Below are positions 52,601-61,134 of a stretch of DNA of 64,000 nucleotides, piece after piece. Source of the stretch: PKWO01 sp036384915 (GTDB lineage Bacteria; Pseudomonadota; Gammaproteobacteria; Burkholderiales; Burkholderiaceae_D); the NCBI GenBank assembly GCA_036384915.1, contig DASVLJ010000079.1, forward strand, positions 50,242-114,241, read 5' to 3'. Numbering within the stretch: the stretch's first letter is position 1; the number at the start of each line of letters is the position of its first letter. The position numbers and the translations under genes were made by a program. The notes below the pieces were generated by a model that saw nothing but the letters and a program-made list of their open reading frames with translations, ran no database searches and was not told the DNA's origin.

Positions 52601-52961
52601 CGGCTACCAGCGCGGCAAGATCCAGGAAGAATCGATGCTCTACGAGCACAAGAAGCACGACGGCAGCCTGCCCATCATCGGCGTCAATACCTTCCGCAAC
52701 CCCAAGGCGACGGGCACGGTGCAGCAGATCGAACTGGCGCGCTCCACGGAAGATGAAAAGCAGTCGCAATTGACGCGCCTGGCCGACTTCCATAAGCGCC
52801 ATGCAGCCGAAGCGCCCAAGTTGTTGGCGGACTTGCAGCAAGCCGTGATCCGCGACGAGAACGTATTCGCCAAGCTGATGGATGCAGTGCGCGTGTGCTC
52901 GCTGGGTCAGATCAGCGAGGCCTTGTTTGCCGTGGGTGGGCAGTACCGGCGCAATATGTAA
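49689..52961 (+). CDS. icmF: Fused isobutyryl-CoA mutase IcmF
   Basis: 1090 aa. The N-terminal B12-binding domain has FDGHDASINIMRRIL. The central MeaI/ArgK-like GTPase has the P-loop GTGGAGKSS and NKFDRKG. The C-terminal mutase large domain includes SVSISGYHIAEAGANPISQLAFTLSNGFTFVEAYLARG. The enzyme interconverts isobutyryl-CoA and n-butyryl-CoA (and isovaleryl/pivaloyl-CoA) with adenosylcobalamin, and the GTPase part loads and repairs the cofactor. The start is set by GAGGAAG before the ATG; a longer frame runs back into the REP and is rejected. It is separated from the oxidoreductase by the REP pair and its own promoter. Confidence 0.95.
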   Translation: MTDLSVAQKLTEYKPANKVRFVTAASLFDGHDASINIMRRILMAQGAEVIHLGHNRSVDDIVTAALQEDAQGIAVSSYQGGHVEYFKYMIDLLKQRGGEHIKVFGGGGGVIVPAEIADLHAYGVARIFSPEDGQRLGLVGMILSMIQACDVDLSSYAPKSLTALTEGEMRQRALAQLITALENDAVDANLKSVLHAAAKEAKVPTLGITGTGGAGKSSLTDELIRRIRLDQGDALNIAVISIDPSRRKSGGALLGDRIRMNAIGPWNGQSRVFMRSLATREAGSEISQALPDVIAACKVAGFDLIVVETSGIGQGDAAIVPHVDLSMYVMTPEFGAASQLEKIDMLDFADFVAINKFDRKGAQDALRDVAKQYQRNRELWSKRPEEMPVYGTQASRFNDDGVTALYQGLLPRLAALGLKTGKSSLAPVSVRFSSGKNAIVPPARSRYLAEIADTVRGYHKQVNRQTRIARERQQLQEAKRMLAKAGKSVDFDDVIEERDNRLDAGVKKLLASWPDMQQAYAGDDYVVKIRDKEIRTRLVGTTLSGTKIRKVALPRFEDHGEVLRWLMLENVPGSFPYTAGVFAFKREGEDPTRMFAGEGDPFRTNRRFKLVSEGMEAKRLSTAFDSVTLYGADPALRPDIYGKIGNSGVSVATLDDMKVLYEGFDLCDPATSVSMTINGPAPTILAMFMNTAIDQQLAKFKSDNKREPSAEETEKIKAWVLQNVRGTVQADILKEDQGQNTCIFSTEFSLKVMGDIQEYFVHHQVRNFYSVSISGYHIAEAGANPISQLAFTLSNGFTFVEAYLARGMHIDDFAANLSFFFSNGMDPEYTVLGRVARRIWAVAMRDKYGANERSQKLKYHIQTSGRSLHAQEIDFNDIRTTLQALIAIYDNCNSLHTNAYDEAITTPTDESVRRALAIQLIINREWGLAKNENPNQGSFIIEELTDLVEEAVLQEFERIAERGGVLGAMETGYQRGKIQEESMLYEHKKHDGSLPIIGVNTFRNPKATGTVQQIELARSTEDEKQSQLTRLADFHKRHAAEAPKLLADLQQAVIRDENVFAKLMDAVRVCSLGQISEALFAVGGQYRRNM

Positions 52962-52969
52962 TGGTTTGC

Positions 52970-52989
52970 GGAAGGGGGCGCCCCCTTCC
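52970..52989 (+). terminator. icmF terminator-like hairpin
   Basis: The perfect 20-bp palindrome GGAAGGGGGCGCCCCCTTCC lies 8 nt after the icmF stop and folds with a GCGC loop. The following T content is low (TCATTGCTTT), so it is only a probable terminator. Confidence 0.55.
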
Positions 52990-53125
52990 TCATTGCTTTG
53001 CGAAAGTTTCCCTGTCCTGCTGCAGCCCTGCTTTTTGGTATTTGCCGTACGTGAAGACGGGCCGGCAATTTTCAAGGGGGCGTACCAGGCCGGAGAAATG
53101 CATAGCGGCGTTTGCATTCCTTGAA

Positions 53126-53147
53126 GTAGGCTGGGACGCGTCCCAGC
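53126..53147 (+). repeat. REP element left of the RAYT gene
   Basis: GTAGGCTGGGACG then CGTCCCAGC: a GTAG-headed hairpin with an 8-9 bp stem. It is the inverse partner of 53704-53725 and flanks the RAYT pseudogene. Confidence 0.85.
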
Positions 53148-53154
53148 TTTCCTG

Positions 53155-53691
53155 TCACTCACCGTCAAGCGTCATCTTTTGTATGTCCTCAGGCACAGTC
53201 CAATTCAACGGGTAGTGCCCACGTTCTACATAGCGGCGAAACGTTGAGCGCGGCCAATCCGAAGGCGCCAGCGCATAGCCGTGCTTCACCGGATTGTAGT
53301 GAATGTAATCAAGGTGACAATGCAAGTCTAAATCGTCGCGAATCAAATGCTCCCAATACCGTCTTTGCCAAATGCCGCGCTCCCCTTTTCGCAATCTGCT
53401 CGCGGAAATGTCTTCCTGACTGGGAAGGGCCTAGGAAAAATACGCTTTGATAAGACGCCAGCGCATGGAATAGTCATTGTCGTCTAATGGAAGCGTCCAC
53501 AATGCATGGAGATGATCAGGCAACACTACCATTGCGTCGATGGCAAATGGATGGGTGCGTTTCACCGTCTGAACAGCGGCGCGAAGATACTCGATATGTG
53601 TTGTGAGCAGGCTGTTTCCCGGTCGCTCTGCCAGATTCACCGTAAAGAAGTACGTAGCTCCGGGTACTTTGACGCGTTTGTAGGTGCGCAT
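53155..53691 (-). pseudogene. REP-associated tyrosine transposase (RAYT), interrupted by an in-frame amber codon
   Basis: Reads as one 178-codon frame with a TAG at 53431-53433, after residue 86 (LIKAYFS) and before ALPSQEDISASRLRKGERG. Both halves are in the same frame and together give a normal RAYT: MRTYKRVKVPGATYFFTVNLA at the start, the HUH motif in LPDHLHALW, and the catalytic-Tyr region HCHLDYIHYNPVKHGYA. RAYTs are Y1 HUH single-strand transposases thought to spread REP elements. The flanking REPs are its likely substrates. Amber read-through is possible but unproven, so a recent loss by nonsense mutation is the simpler view. Confidence 0.85.
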
Positions 53692-53703
53692 AAGAAAACC
53701 TTT

Positions 53704-53725
53704 GCTGGGACTCGTCCCAGCCTAC
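53704..53725 (-). repeat. REP element right of the RAYT gene
   Basis: GCTGGGACTCGTCCCAGCCTAC, the inverse of the left element with one loop change. It overlaps the last 4 nt of the GNAT gene, and the GTAG head supplies that gene's TAG stop codon. Confidence 0.85.
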
Positions 53726-54180
53726 TTTGTCGCGAGCAGCATCTGTGGGCGCACCCGCTGCGGCATGCCGGGAATCGGGGCGGCTTTGATGTCCACTGTA
53801 TTGGCACCGCAGGCGCGATAGAACCGCTCCGCGTAGGGATCGGCATCAATGCTGATCCTGTTAGCGCCGCCCGCAGCCGCGAGCCCTCTCGCATACACTA
53901 ACAGCGCGCGCCCGACACCCTTGCCCATCTGCCCCGGCAAGACCCAGAAATGCTCCAGCACCCAGGTTTCCCCCTGCGGCAGCAACTGGAAAAAACCGGC
54001 GATGTTGCCCTCCGTCTCCGCCACAAATACCGGTGTCGTTGCGATTTGATCGTCGGAAATGTACAGGTCGTCGCGCCAGGCGTCGATCTGCTCCGCCGGA
54101 TACGGCCAATGCGCCTTGGAAGCCCACGCAAGTGCAGTCAGCGCAGCCGCTTCGCCTTCCCTGGCGCGCCGGATTTCCAT
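53722..54180 (-). CDS. GNAT-family N-acetyltransferase
   Basis: 152 aa. GNAT features: LEHFWVLPGQMGKGVGRALLVYARGLA with the acetyl-CoA loop MGKGVG, then RISIDADPYAERFYRACGA. The substrate is unknown. Its stop lies inside the adjacent REP, so the end of the protein may have been set by the REP insertion. It starts 1 nt after the O-methyltransferase gene ends, so it is probably downstream in the same operon. Confidence 0.87.
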   Translation of the reverse strand: MEIRRAREGEAAALTALAWASKAHWPYPAEQIDAWRDDLYISDDQIATTPVFVAETEGNIAGFFQLLPQGETWVLEHFWVLPGQMGKGVGRALLVYARGLAAAGGANRISIDADPYAERFYRACGANTVDIKAAPIPGMPQRVRPQMLLATK

Positions 54181-54181
54181 C

Positions 54182-54841
54182 TCAGCGCTTGCGCGCCAGC
54201 GTCAAGCCGTCGCCTACCGGCAGCATGGAGAGATCGATGCGTTCATCCTTATGCAGCTTGAGATTCAACTGCTGCAAGGCCACCGTGTCGGCATCGGCCG
54301 AGGGGCGCGCCACGTCGCCATCCCACAACACGTTGTCGATGACGATCAAGCCGCCCTGGCGCATGAGCTTGAGGCAGCGCTCGTAATAGGCATCGTAATT
54401 GGTCTTGTCGGCGTCGATGAAGGCGAAATCGAAGCTGCCTGCTTCGCCGCTTTCAATCAGCTTGTCGAGTGTCTGGACGGCCGGCGCAAGACGCAGATCG
54501 ATCTTGTGCGCCACGCCGGCACGGGCCCAGTGCGCGCGGCCCATGGCGGTAAATTCCTCGTTGACGTCGCAGGCAATGATGCGGCCGTCTTCCGGCAAGG
54601 CCAGGGCCGTGGCCAGGCTGCTGTAGCCGGTGAAGACGCCGATTTCAATCGTCTTCTTCGCGCCGATCAGTTTGACCAGCATGGCCATGAATTGGCCCTG
54701 CTCGGGCGCGATCTGCATGCCCGCACGCGGGTGGCCGCGCGTGGCATCACGCAGCGCGGTCAGTACCGGATGCTCGCGTAGCGAGACATCGACCAGGTAC
54801 TCATAAATTTCGTCGTTCAGGTTGATGCTGCGATTGCTCAT
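54182..54841 (-). CDS. SAM-dependent O-methyltransferase (class I, caffeoyl-CoA OMT-like)
   Basis: 219 aa, the typical length. SAM-binding motif I is TIEIGVFTGYSSLATALAL; metal and substrate residues appear in FAFIDADKTNYDAYYE and DNVLWDGDVA. Members methylate catechols or phenols with divalent metal. It lies 14 nt downstream of the FAD dehydrogenase gene and just before the GNAT gene, suggesting a three-gene operon. Confidence 0.92.
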   Translation of the reverse strand: MSNRSINLNDEIYEYLVDVSLREHPVLTALRDATRGHPRAGMQIAPEQGQFMAMLVKLIGAKKTIEIGVFTGYSSLATALALPEDGRIIACDVNEEFTAMGRAHWARAGVAHKIDLRLAPAVQTLDKLIESGEAGSFDFAFIDADKTNYDAYYERCLKLMRQGGLIVIDNVLWDGDVARPSADADTVALQQLNLKLHKDERIDLSMLPVGDGLTLARKR

Positions 54842-54855
54842 GGCTCCATCCTTGA

Positions 54856-56463
54856 TTAGTCGGCGGCGATCATGTCCAGCGCCAGCGCTTCAGCCACACG
54901 TATGCCGTCGATGGCGGCCGACAGAATGCCGCCGGCATAGCCCGCCCCCTCGCCGGCCGGATACAGGCCGCGCGTGTTGATGCTTTGCAGATCGCCGTCG
55001 TTCCGCTTGATGCGGACCGGCGACGAGGTGCGCGTTTCCACGCCGGTCAGTACCGCGTCCGCCATGGCGAAGCCGCGGATTTGCTTGTCGAATACGGGAA
55101 AGGCTTCGCGCATCGCTTCGATCATATAGTCGGGCAGCGCGGTAGACAGGTCGCCCAGTTGCACGCCCGGCTTGTAGGAAGGCTGCACCGTGCCGAATTC
55201 GGAAGACGGCCGGCCCTTGATGAAATCGCCGACCAGCTGGCCCGGCGCATTATAGTTGCGGCCGCCGAGTTCATAAGCGCGCGATTCCCAATGGCGCTGG
55301 AAATCGATACCGGCCAGCGGGTGGCCGGGATAATCGTCCGGCGTGATGCCGACCACGATGCCGCTGTTGGCATTGCGCTCGTTGCGCGAATACTGGCTCA
55401 TGCCATTGGTGACGACGCGGCCCGGCTCGGAAGTGGCTGCCACCACGGTGCCGCCGGGGCACATGCAAAAGCTGTAGACGGCGCGGCCGTTCTTCGCGTG
55501 GTGCACCAGCTTGTAGTCGGCCGCGCCTAATATCGGATTGCCGGCGTTCGGGCCGAAGCGCGCGCGGTCGATCAGCGATTGCGGATGCTCGATGCGAAAG
55601 CCCATCGAGAACGGCTTGGCTTCGACATATACGCCGCGATCATAAAGCATTTGAAACGTATCGCGCGCGCTGTGGCCGATGGCAAGCACGACATGGCTGC
55701 TGTCGATGACTTCGCCGCCTGCCAGCACCACGCCGCGTATGCGTCCGTTTTCAATGTTCAAGTCCTCGACGCGGCTCTGGAAGCGGAATTCCCCGCCCAG
55801 CTCCTCGATGGAGGCGCGCATCTGCTCGATCATCTTGACCAGGCGGAAGGTGCCGATGTGGGGCTTGCTGACATACAGGATTTCGGGCGGCGCATCGGCT
55901 TTGACGAACTCGCTCAGGACCTTGCGCCCGTAGTGCTTGGGGTCCTTGACCTGGCTGTAAAGCTTGCCGTCGGAAAAGGTGCCGGCGCCGCCTTCGCCGA
56001 ACTGCACGTTCGATTCGGGTTGGAGCTCGCGCTTGCGCCACAGGCCCCAGGTATCCTTGGTGCGTTCGCGCACGGGCTTACCGCGCTCGATAATGATAGG
56101 CTTGAAGCCCATCTGCGCCAGGATCAGCGCGGCGAACAAGCCGCAGGGGCCGAAGCCGATCACGACGGGGCGCCGCTTCAAGCCTTGCGGCGCCTGGGTG
56201 ACGAAGCGATAGCTCGTGTCCGGTGTAACGCCGATATGGCGCTTGCCCTGGTTACGGGCCAGCACGGCAGCTTCATCCTTGACCGTCACATCCAGGGTAT
56301 AAACCAGGGTGATGGCGTTTTTCTTGCGTGCATCATAGCCGCGGCGGAAGATGGAAAAGTCGACCAGTTCCGCATCGGCAATGCCGAGCTGCGTCAGGAT
56401 GGCCGCGCGCAATGCGGGTTCGGAATGGTCGAGCGGAAGTTGTACTTCAGTTAAGCGCAGCAT
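54856..56463 (-). CDS. FAD-dependent dehydrogenase (COG2509-type)
   Basis: 535 aa from MLRLTEVQLPL; a longer frame to 56586 has no support. A small N-terminal domain (1-90) precedes the FAD-binding GFGPCGLFAALILAQMG and the redox segment NVQFGEGGAGTFSDGKLYSQVKD. The GHSARDTFQML and FCMCPGGTVVAATSEPG segments are typical of this uncharacterised family of probable dehydrogenases. The substrate is unknown. First gene of the probable operon with the methyltransferase and GNAT. Confidence 0.86.
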   Translation of the reverse strand: MLRLTEVQLPLDHSEPALRAAILTQLGIADAELVDFSIFRRGYDARKKNAITLVYTLDVTVKDEAAVLARNQGKRHIGVTPDTSYRFVTQAPQGLKRRPVVIGFGPCGLFAALILAQMGFKPIIIERGKPVRERTKDTWGLWRKRELQPESNVQFGEGGAGTFSDGKLYSQVKDPKHYGRKVLSEFVKADAPPEILYVSKPHIGTFRLVKMIEQMRASIEELGGEFRFQSRVEDLNIENGRIRGVVLAGGEVIDSSHVVLAIGHSARDTFQMLYDRGVYVEAKPFSMGFRIEHPQSLIDRARFGPNAGNPILGAADYKLVHHAKNGRAVYSFCMCPGGTVVAATSEPGRVVTNGMSQYSRNERNANSGIVVGITPDDYPGHPLAGIDFQRHWESRAYELGGRNYNAPGQLVGDFIKGRPSSEFGTVQPSYKPGVQLGDLSTALPDYMIEAMREAFPVFDKQIRGFAMADAVLTGVETRTSSPVRIKRNDGDLQSINTRGLYPAGEGAGYAGGILSAAIDGIRVAEALALDMIAAD

Positions 56464-56695
56464 GAAAAGCCTGTAGAGGTGGCCGCCTGGTCTTGGCGGA
56501 AAGAACTCAAAGAGCCCCCATATTTTACCGCAGCCCGGATGTCCTGATCGATTCGGCAAAGACGCCAAAATCCGTTCAATTGCCACAGTTTTGCCATGTT
56601 TTACCTGATTCCGTTTGCGTTTCAGTTAGAATGAATTTCACAATAGGAGCGCTTATCCAGCGCAAGCCAAAAAATTGAGACGGGCAGAAAGCGCC

Positions 56696-58117
56696 ATGAG
56701 CAATGCCAGAGACATTCTGCGCGGCACCGAAGACGAGCTTCGTCAAACCTTGCTCGAATATCAAGCGATTCTCGATAACGCTTCGCTCGGCATCACCTTT
56801 ACGCGCAACCGCACTTTTCTGCATTGCAACGACCGCTTTGCCGAAATGTTAGGCTGGACCAGCGAAGAACTGGTCGGCAAGGCCACGCAAGTCGTCTACC
56901 CCTCGGCCGAAGCCTACGAAGCGCTGGGCCGCATCGCCATCCCCACGCTGTCGGCCGGGCGGCGCATGGATACCGAATTACAGTTGATGCGGCGCGATGG
57001 TTCGCTGTTCTGGTGCCGCATGCTGGCCAACGCAATCGACCCGGGCGACCACAGCAAGGGCTCGATCTTCATCACCGAGGACATCACCGAGCGCCGTACC
57101 GCCGTCGAAAAGCTCAAGCATGCGCTGCTCGAACAGCAAGCCATTCTCGACAATGCCGTGATGGCCGTTGCCTTTGCCAGGGGACGCGACCTGATACGCT
57201 GCAATACCCGGCTCGAGCAATTGTTCGGCTACGATCCGGGCGAACTCGATGGCGTCAATACCGCCATCCTGTTCCGCACACAGGAAGAGTTCGAAGACGG
57301 CAACCACGGCTACCTCGCCATGATCCGTGAAGGCTCGTATGCGGGCGAACGCCTGATGCGGCGCAAGGATGGCAGCACCTTCTGGTGCCTGCTGCATGGC
57401 AACCTGGTCGAACGCGACGATCCGGGCAAAGGCTCGGTCTGGCTGGCCGAGGACATCACCGAGCGCAAGCTGACACAGGAAGCCCTGATCCGCGCGCGCG
57501 ACGAACTGGAAGTACGTGTGCTGGAGCGTACCGCGGAATTGGCTGCGGCCAATGCGCGATTGGAAAAGGAAATCCAGGAGCGCCGCATCGCCGAAGAGAA
57601 GGTGCGCCACCTGGCACATCACGATGCCTTGACCGGCTTGCCCAACCGCCGCCTGCTGGAAGACCGGCTGGAACAGGCGCTGGTGCGCGCGCGGCGCCAG
57701 CATCTGCACGTGGCCGTGCTGTTCATCGACCTCGACCGCTTCAAGATCGTCAACGATACGCTCGGACATCGCGTGGGCGACTTGCTGTTGCGCGCCGTGG
57801 CGATCCGGCTGCGCGAATCATTGCGTGAAGGCGATACCGTGTCGCGCGTGGGCGGCGACGAGTTCGTGCTGGTCTTGCCCGACATGGCCAGCACCTTGGC
57901 AGCAAGCGATACCGCGCATAAGCTGCTCGAATCGCTGGCGCAGCCTTATGCGATCGAAGTCCACATGCTGAACGTGACGCCAAGCATAGGGATTGCGATC
58001 TTCCCCAAGGACGGCACCGACGTGGAAACCTTGATCAGCCGCGCCGACATTGCGATGTACCATGCGAAGCAGATGGGGCGTAAGAATTATCAGGTGTTTA
58101 ATTTGGGGATGCTGTAA
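56696..58117 (+). CDS. PAS-PAS-GGDEF diguanylate cyclase
   Basis: 473 aa from MSNARDIL. Two PAS domains (about 22-145 and 147-270), each ending in the PAC-like segment (ITEDITERR, LAEDITERK), then a coiled coil (275-305) and a GGDEF domain with HDALTGLPNRRLLEDRL, DLDRFKIVND and active GGDEF. No I-site RxxD is at the usual position (REGD instead). No EAL domain. PAS domains could sense a ligand or redox state. It is divergent from the FAD dehydrogenase. Confidence 0.9.
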   Translation: MSNARDILRGTEDELRQTLLEYQAILDNASLGITFTRNRTFLHCNDRFAEMLGWTSEELVGKATQVVYPSAEAYEALGRIAIPTLSAGRRMDTELQLMRRDGSLFWCRMLANAIDPGDHSKGSIFITEDITERRTAVEKLKHALLEQQAILDNAVMAVAFARGRDLIRCNTRLEQLFGYDPGELDGVNTAILFRTQEEFEDGNHGYLAMIREGSYAGERLMRRKDGSTFWCLLHGNLVERDDPGKGSVWLAEDITERKLTQEALIRARDELEVRVLERTAELAAANARLEKEIQERRIAEEKVRHLAHHDALTGLPNRRLLEDRLEQALVRARRQHLHVAVLFIDLDRFKIVNDTLGHRVGDLLLRAVAIRLRESLREGDTVSRVGGDEFVLVLPDMASTLAASDTAHKLLESLAQPYAIEVHMLNVTPSIGIAIFPKDGTDVETLISRADIAMYHAKQMGRKNYQVFNLGML

Positions 58118-58126
58118 GGGGAGCGT

Positions 58127-58250
58127 AGGGTGGAAAAGCCGTAGGCGCATTCCACCTTTTGCGGCCGAGCAAACGCCGGTGGCAATTTCAACTTCATTTG
58201 GTGGAATCGCCCGGGCCGCGCTCCACTGCGGCTTTTCCAGCCTACAAGAG
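58127..58250. repeat. Inverted pair of GTAGGGTGGAAAAGCC-type repeats
   Basis: Copy 1 (58127-58158) begins GTAGGGTGGAAAAGCCGTAG; copy 2 (about 58214-58245) is its diverged inverse, ending GGCTTTTCCAGCCTAC. A third REP type in the window, with the same GTAG head. They lie between the GGDEF gene and spoVR. Confidence 0.7.
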
Positions 58251-58255
58251 CGCGA

Positions 58256-59794
58256 TTAGATCATCCTTCCGCGCTTTTCCCATCGGTGCTCCACGGTGTT
58301 CAGCACCGTACCGTCCGGGGATACGGTTTCCAAACGCACATCGAAGCCCCACAGCCGCGCCACATGCTTGAGCATTTCCTCGGTCTGCTGGTTCAGCGGC
58401 CGACGCTGGAATTGGGTATGGCGCAGCGTCAATGAGCGGTCGCCATGCGTATTGACGCTCCAGACCTGGATGTTCGGTTCGCGGTTGCCCAGATTGTATT
58501 GATCGGCCAATTTGTGCCGCACGTCGGCATAACCGCTCTCGTCGTGGATGGCCGAGACTTCGAGCTTGTCGTCCTTGTCGTCGTCGAGCACGGCGAACAG
58601 GTGGAAGTCGCGGATCAGCTTGGGCGAGAGGTATTGTGCGATGAAGCTTTCGTCCTTGAAATTGCGCATGGCGAATTCGAGCGCGGGGCGCCATGGCGTG
58701 CCGGCGATACCGGGAAACCAGAAACGGTCCTCCTCGGTCGGCTCTTCGCAGATGCGGCGGATGTCGCGCATCATGTTGAAGCCCAGCGCATACGGATTGA
58801 TCCCGTTGTAATACGGGCTGCCCACGGGCGGTTGGTACACCACGTTGGTATGGCTTTGCAGGAATTCGATCATGAAGCCGTCGCCGACCACGCCTTCTTC
58901 GTAAAGCTGGTTCAGGATGGTGTAATGCCAGAACGTGGCCCACCCCTCGTTCATCACTTGCGTCTGGCGCTGAGGATAGAAATATTGCGATATCTTGCGG
59001 ATGATGCGCACCACTTCGCGCTGCCAGGGTTCCAATAACGGCGCATACTTTTCGAAGAAGTACAGCAAATTCTCTTGCGGTTCGGGCGGGAAACGCATCG
59101 GCCCCTGGTCAACGGCGACTTCCTCGCGCCGCGGCAGCGTCCGCCACAGATCGTTAACCTGGGTTTGCAGATAGGCTTCACGCTCCTTTTGCCGCGCGCG
59201 TTCCTTTTCCAACGAAAGCTTGGCCGGGCGCTTGTAGCGGTCCACGCCGTAGTTCTGCAGCGCGTGGCAGGAATCGAGCAATTCCTCTACCGCATCGAAA
59301 CCGTAACGCTGCTCGCACTCGGCGATGTAATTCTTCGCGAACACCATGTAATCGATGATGGCTTCGGCATCGGTCCACGTGCGGAACAGGTAATTGCCCT
59401 TGAAGAAGGAATTATGGCCGTACGAGGCGTGCGCAATCACCAGCGCCTGCATGGTCAGGCTGTTTTCCTCCATCAGGTAGGCGATACAGGGATTGGAATT
59501 GATGACGATCTCATACGCCAGTCCCATCTGCCCACGCCGATAACTCTTCTCGGTGGCCATGAAGTGCTTGCCGAACGACCAGTGGTTGTACGACACCGGC
59601 ATGCCGACCGAGGTGTAGGCATCCATCATCTGTTCGGCCGTGATGATTTCGAGCTGGTTCGGATAGGTGTCGAGCTGGAAATTCTTCGCCACGCGCCTGA
59701 TCTCGTCGTGTGCCTGCTCGATCAATTCGAAGGTCCACTCCGATTGCTCAGGCAAGAGCGGACGGCGTACGGGTTTGGTATCGGATTCGCTCAT
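58256..59794 (-). CDS. ycgB: SpoVR-family protein (YcgB)
   Basis: 512 aa. The family is typified by WSFGKHFMATEKSYRRGQMGLAYEIVINSNPCIAYLMEEN, HASYGHNSFFKGNY and NEGWATFWHYTILNQL; conserved His/Glu residues suggest metal binding. Function unproven; in enterobacteria YcgB is co-regulated with YeaGH under starvation and stationary phase. It lies 8 nt downstream of yeaH, third gene of the operon. Confidence 0.93.
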   Translation of the reverse strand: MSESDTKPVRRPLLPEQSEWTFELIEQAHDEIRRVAKNFQLDTYPNQLEIITAEQMMDAYTSVGMPVSYNHWSFGKHFMATEKSYRRGQMGLAYEIVINSNPCIAYLMEENSLTMQALVIAHASYGHNSFFKGNYLFRTWTDAEAIIDYMVFAKNYIAECEQRYGFDAVEELLDSCHALQNYGVDRYKRPAKLSLEKERARQKEREAYLQTQVNDLWRTLPRREEVAVDQGPMRFPPEPQENLLYFFEKYAPLLEPWQREVVRIIRKISQYFYPQRQTQVMNEGWATFWHYTILNQLYEEGVVGDGFMIEFLQSHTNVVYQPPVGSPYYNGINPYALGFNMMRDIRRICEEPTEEDRFWFPGIAGTPWRPALEFAMRNFKDESFIAQYLSPKLIRDFHLFAVLDDDKDDKLEVSAIHDESGYADVRHKLADQYNLGNREPNIQVWSVNTHGDRSLTLRHTQFQRRPLNQQTEEMLKHVARLWGFDVRLETVSPDGTVLNTVEHRWEKRGRMI

Positions 59795-59802
59795 GTCGCC
59801 CC

Positions 59803-61071
59803 CTACTTCGGCTGTTTTTTAAACAGCTCACGGAACACGGGGTAGATGTCCGCTGGCGATTCGATCTTTTGCATGGCGAAGTGGGCATGCATATCCTTCA
59901 CCTGGGCGTATTCGTGCCACAGGTTTTGCGCTTCGCCATCGGTGATTTCGACGTAGGCGTAATACTGCACGGCCGGCATGATGTTGTTGGCCAGCAGTTG
60001 GCGGCAGATCACGGAATCGTTATCCCAGTTGTCGCCGTCCGAGGCTTGTGCCACATAGACATTCCAGTCGCTGCTGGCATAGCGTTCGCGGATGATGTTG
60101 TCCAGCAGGAGCAACGCGGAAGACACGACCGTGCCGCCCGATTCGCGCGAATGGAAGAATTCGTTCTCGTCCACCTCGGCCGCCTGGGTGTGGTGGCGGA
60201 TGAAAACCACGTCGATCTTGTCGTAGGCGCGCGTCAGGAACAGGTAGAGCAGGATGAAGAAGCGCTTGGCCGTATCCTTCTTGCTCTCGTCCATCGAGCC
60301 CGAGACGTCCATGATGCAAAACATCACAGCTTGCGAAGACGGCTTGGGCACCTTGATACGGTTGCTGTAGCGCAGGTCGAAGGGATCGAGGAAGGGTATC
60401 GTCAGAAGCTTGGCACGAAGATGATGGATCTCGCGCTTCAATTCGACCACCAGCGGCGCCGCCTCCGACTCGCCGTCTTCGAGCAGCGCCTTCAACTCCT
60501 CTTCCGCTTCGCGCAAGCGGCGCCGGCTGCCGCCGCCGACCGCGATGCGCCGGCCCAGCGCGCCGCGCAGCGAACGCAGGATGTGGATGTTCGACGTCGT
60601 GCCCGACATCTTGTAGCCGGCGCGCTGGTTCTTGAATTCCGTGGTCGAAGTCAGCTGGGTCTTGACCATGTTGGGCAGCTCCAGGTCTTCGAAGAAGTAA
60701 TTCATGAATTCTTCGCGCGAAAGCTGGAACACGAAATCGTCTTCGGTCAACTGGTCGCTGTTGCCGGCCTGGCCGCGGCCCGAACCGCCGCCGCCGCGCG
60801 GACGGCTGATGCGGTCGCCCTTCAGGTATTCCTGGTTGCCCGGGCTGACGGTTTCCCACACGCCGCCGCGGGCATGGCCGAAATTGGGCTCGCTGACGTC
60901 CTTGACCGGGATCGAGACCTTTTCGCCGCTTTCGACATCGGTAATGGAACGCCCCTTGATGGCGCGCGTCACCGCGTCCTTGATCTGGCCCTTGTAGCGC
61001 CGCAAAAACCGCTCGCGGTTGACCGCGGACTTGTTCTTGCCCTGGGTGCGCCTGTCTATCAAATAAGCCAA
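59803..61071 (-). CDS. yeaH: YeaH/YhbH family protein (DUF444, VWA-like)
   Basis: 422 aa. The N-terminal RRTQGKNKSAVNRERFLRRYKGQIK and SITDVESGEKVSIPVKDVSEP blocks are family signatures. The C-terminal von Willebrand A-like part has the MIDAS-like DVSGSMDESKKD. Acts with PrkA and SpoVR in the stress and starvation response; molecular role unknown. A glycine/arginine-rich stretch (about 95-105) is disordered. It starts 63 nt after the prkA stop. Confidence 0.93.
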   Translation of the reverse strand: MAYLIDRRTQGKNKSAVNRERFLRRYKGQIKDAVTRAIKGRSITDVESGEKVSIPVKDVSEPNFGHARGGVWETVSPGNQEYLKGDRISRPRGGGGSGRGQAGNSDQLTEDDFVFQLSREEFMNYFFEDLELPNMVKTQLTSTTEFKNQRAGYKMSGTTSNIHILRSLRGALGRRIAVGGGSRRRLREAEEELKALLEDGESEAAPLVVELKREIHHLRAKLLTIPFLDPFDLRYSNRIKVPKPSSQAVMFCIMDVSGSMDESKKDTAKRFFILLYLFLTRAYDKIDVVFIRHHTQAAEVDENEFFHSRESGGTVVSSALLLLDNIIRERYASSDWNVYVAQASDGDNWDNDSVICRQLLANNIMPAVQYYAYVEITDGEAQNLWHEYAQVKDMHAHFAMQKIESPADIYPVFRELFKKQPK

Positions 61072-61134
61072 GTGTCCCCCTTCATGCGATGGTTGCCATG
61101 CGGCGAAAGCCGGCCCGGCCGGCTCCGTCGCACA

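Noticed and set aside
53155..53691. Frameshift in the RAYT gene
   Set aside because: Translating across the gap keeps one frame; the only break is a TAG, so it is a nonsense codon, not a frameshift.
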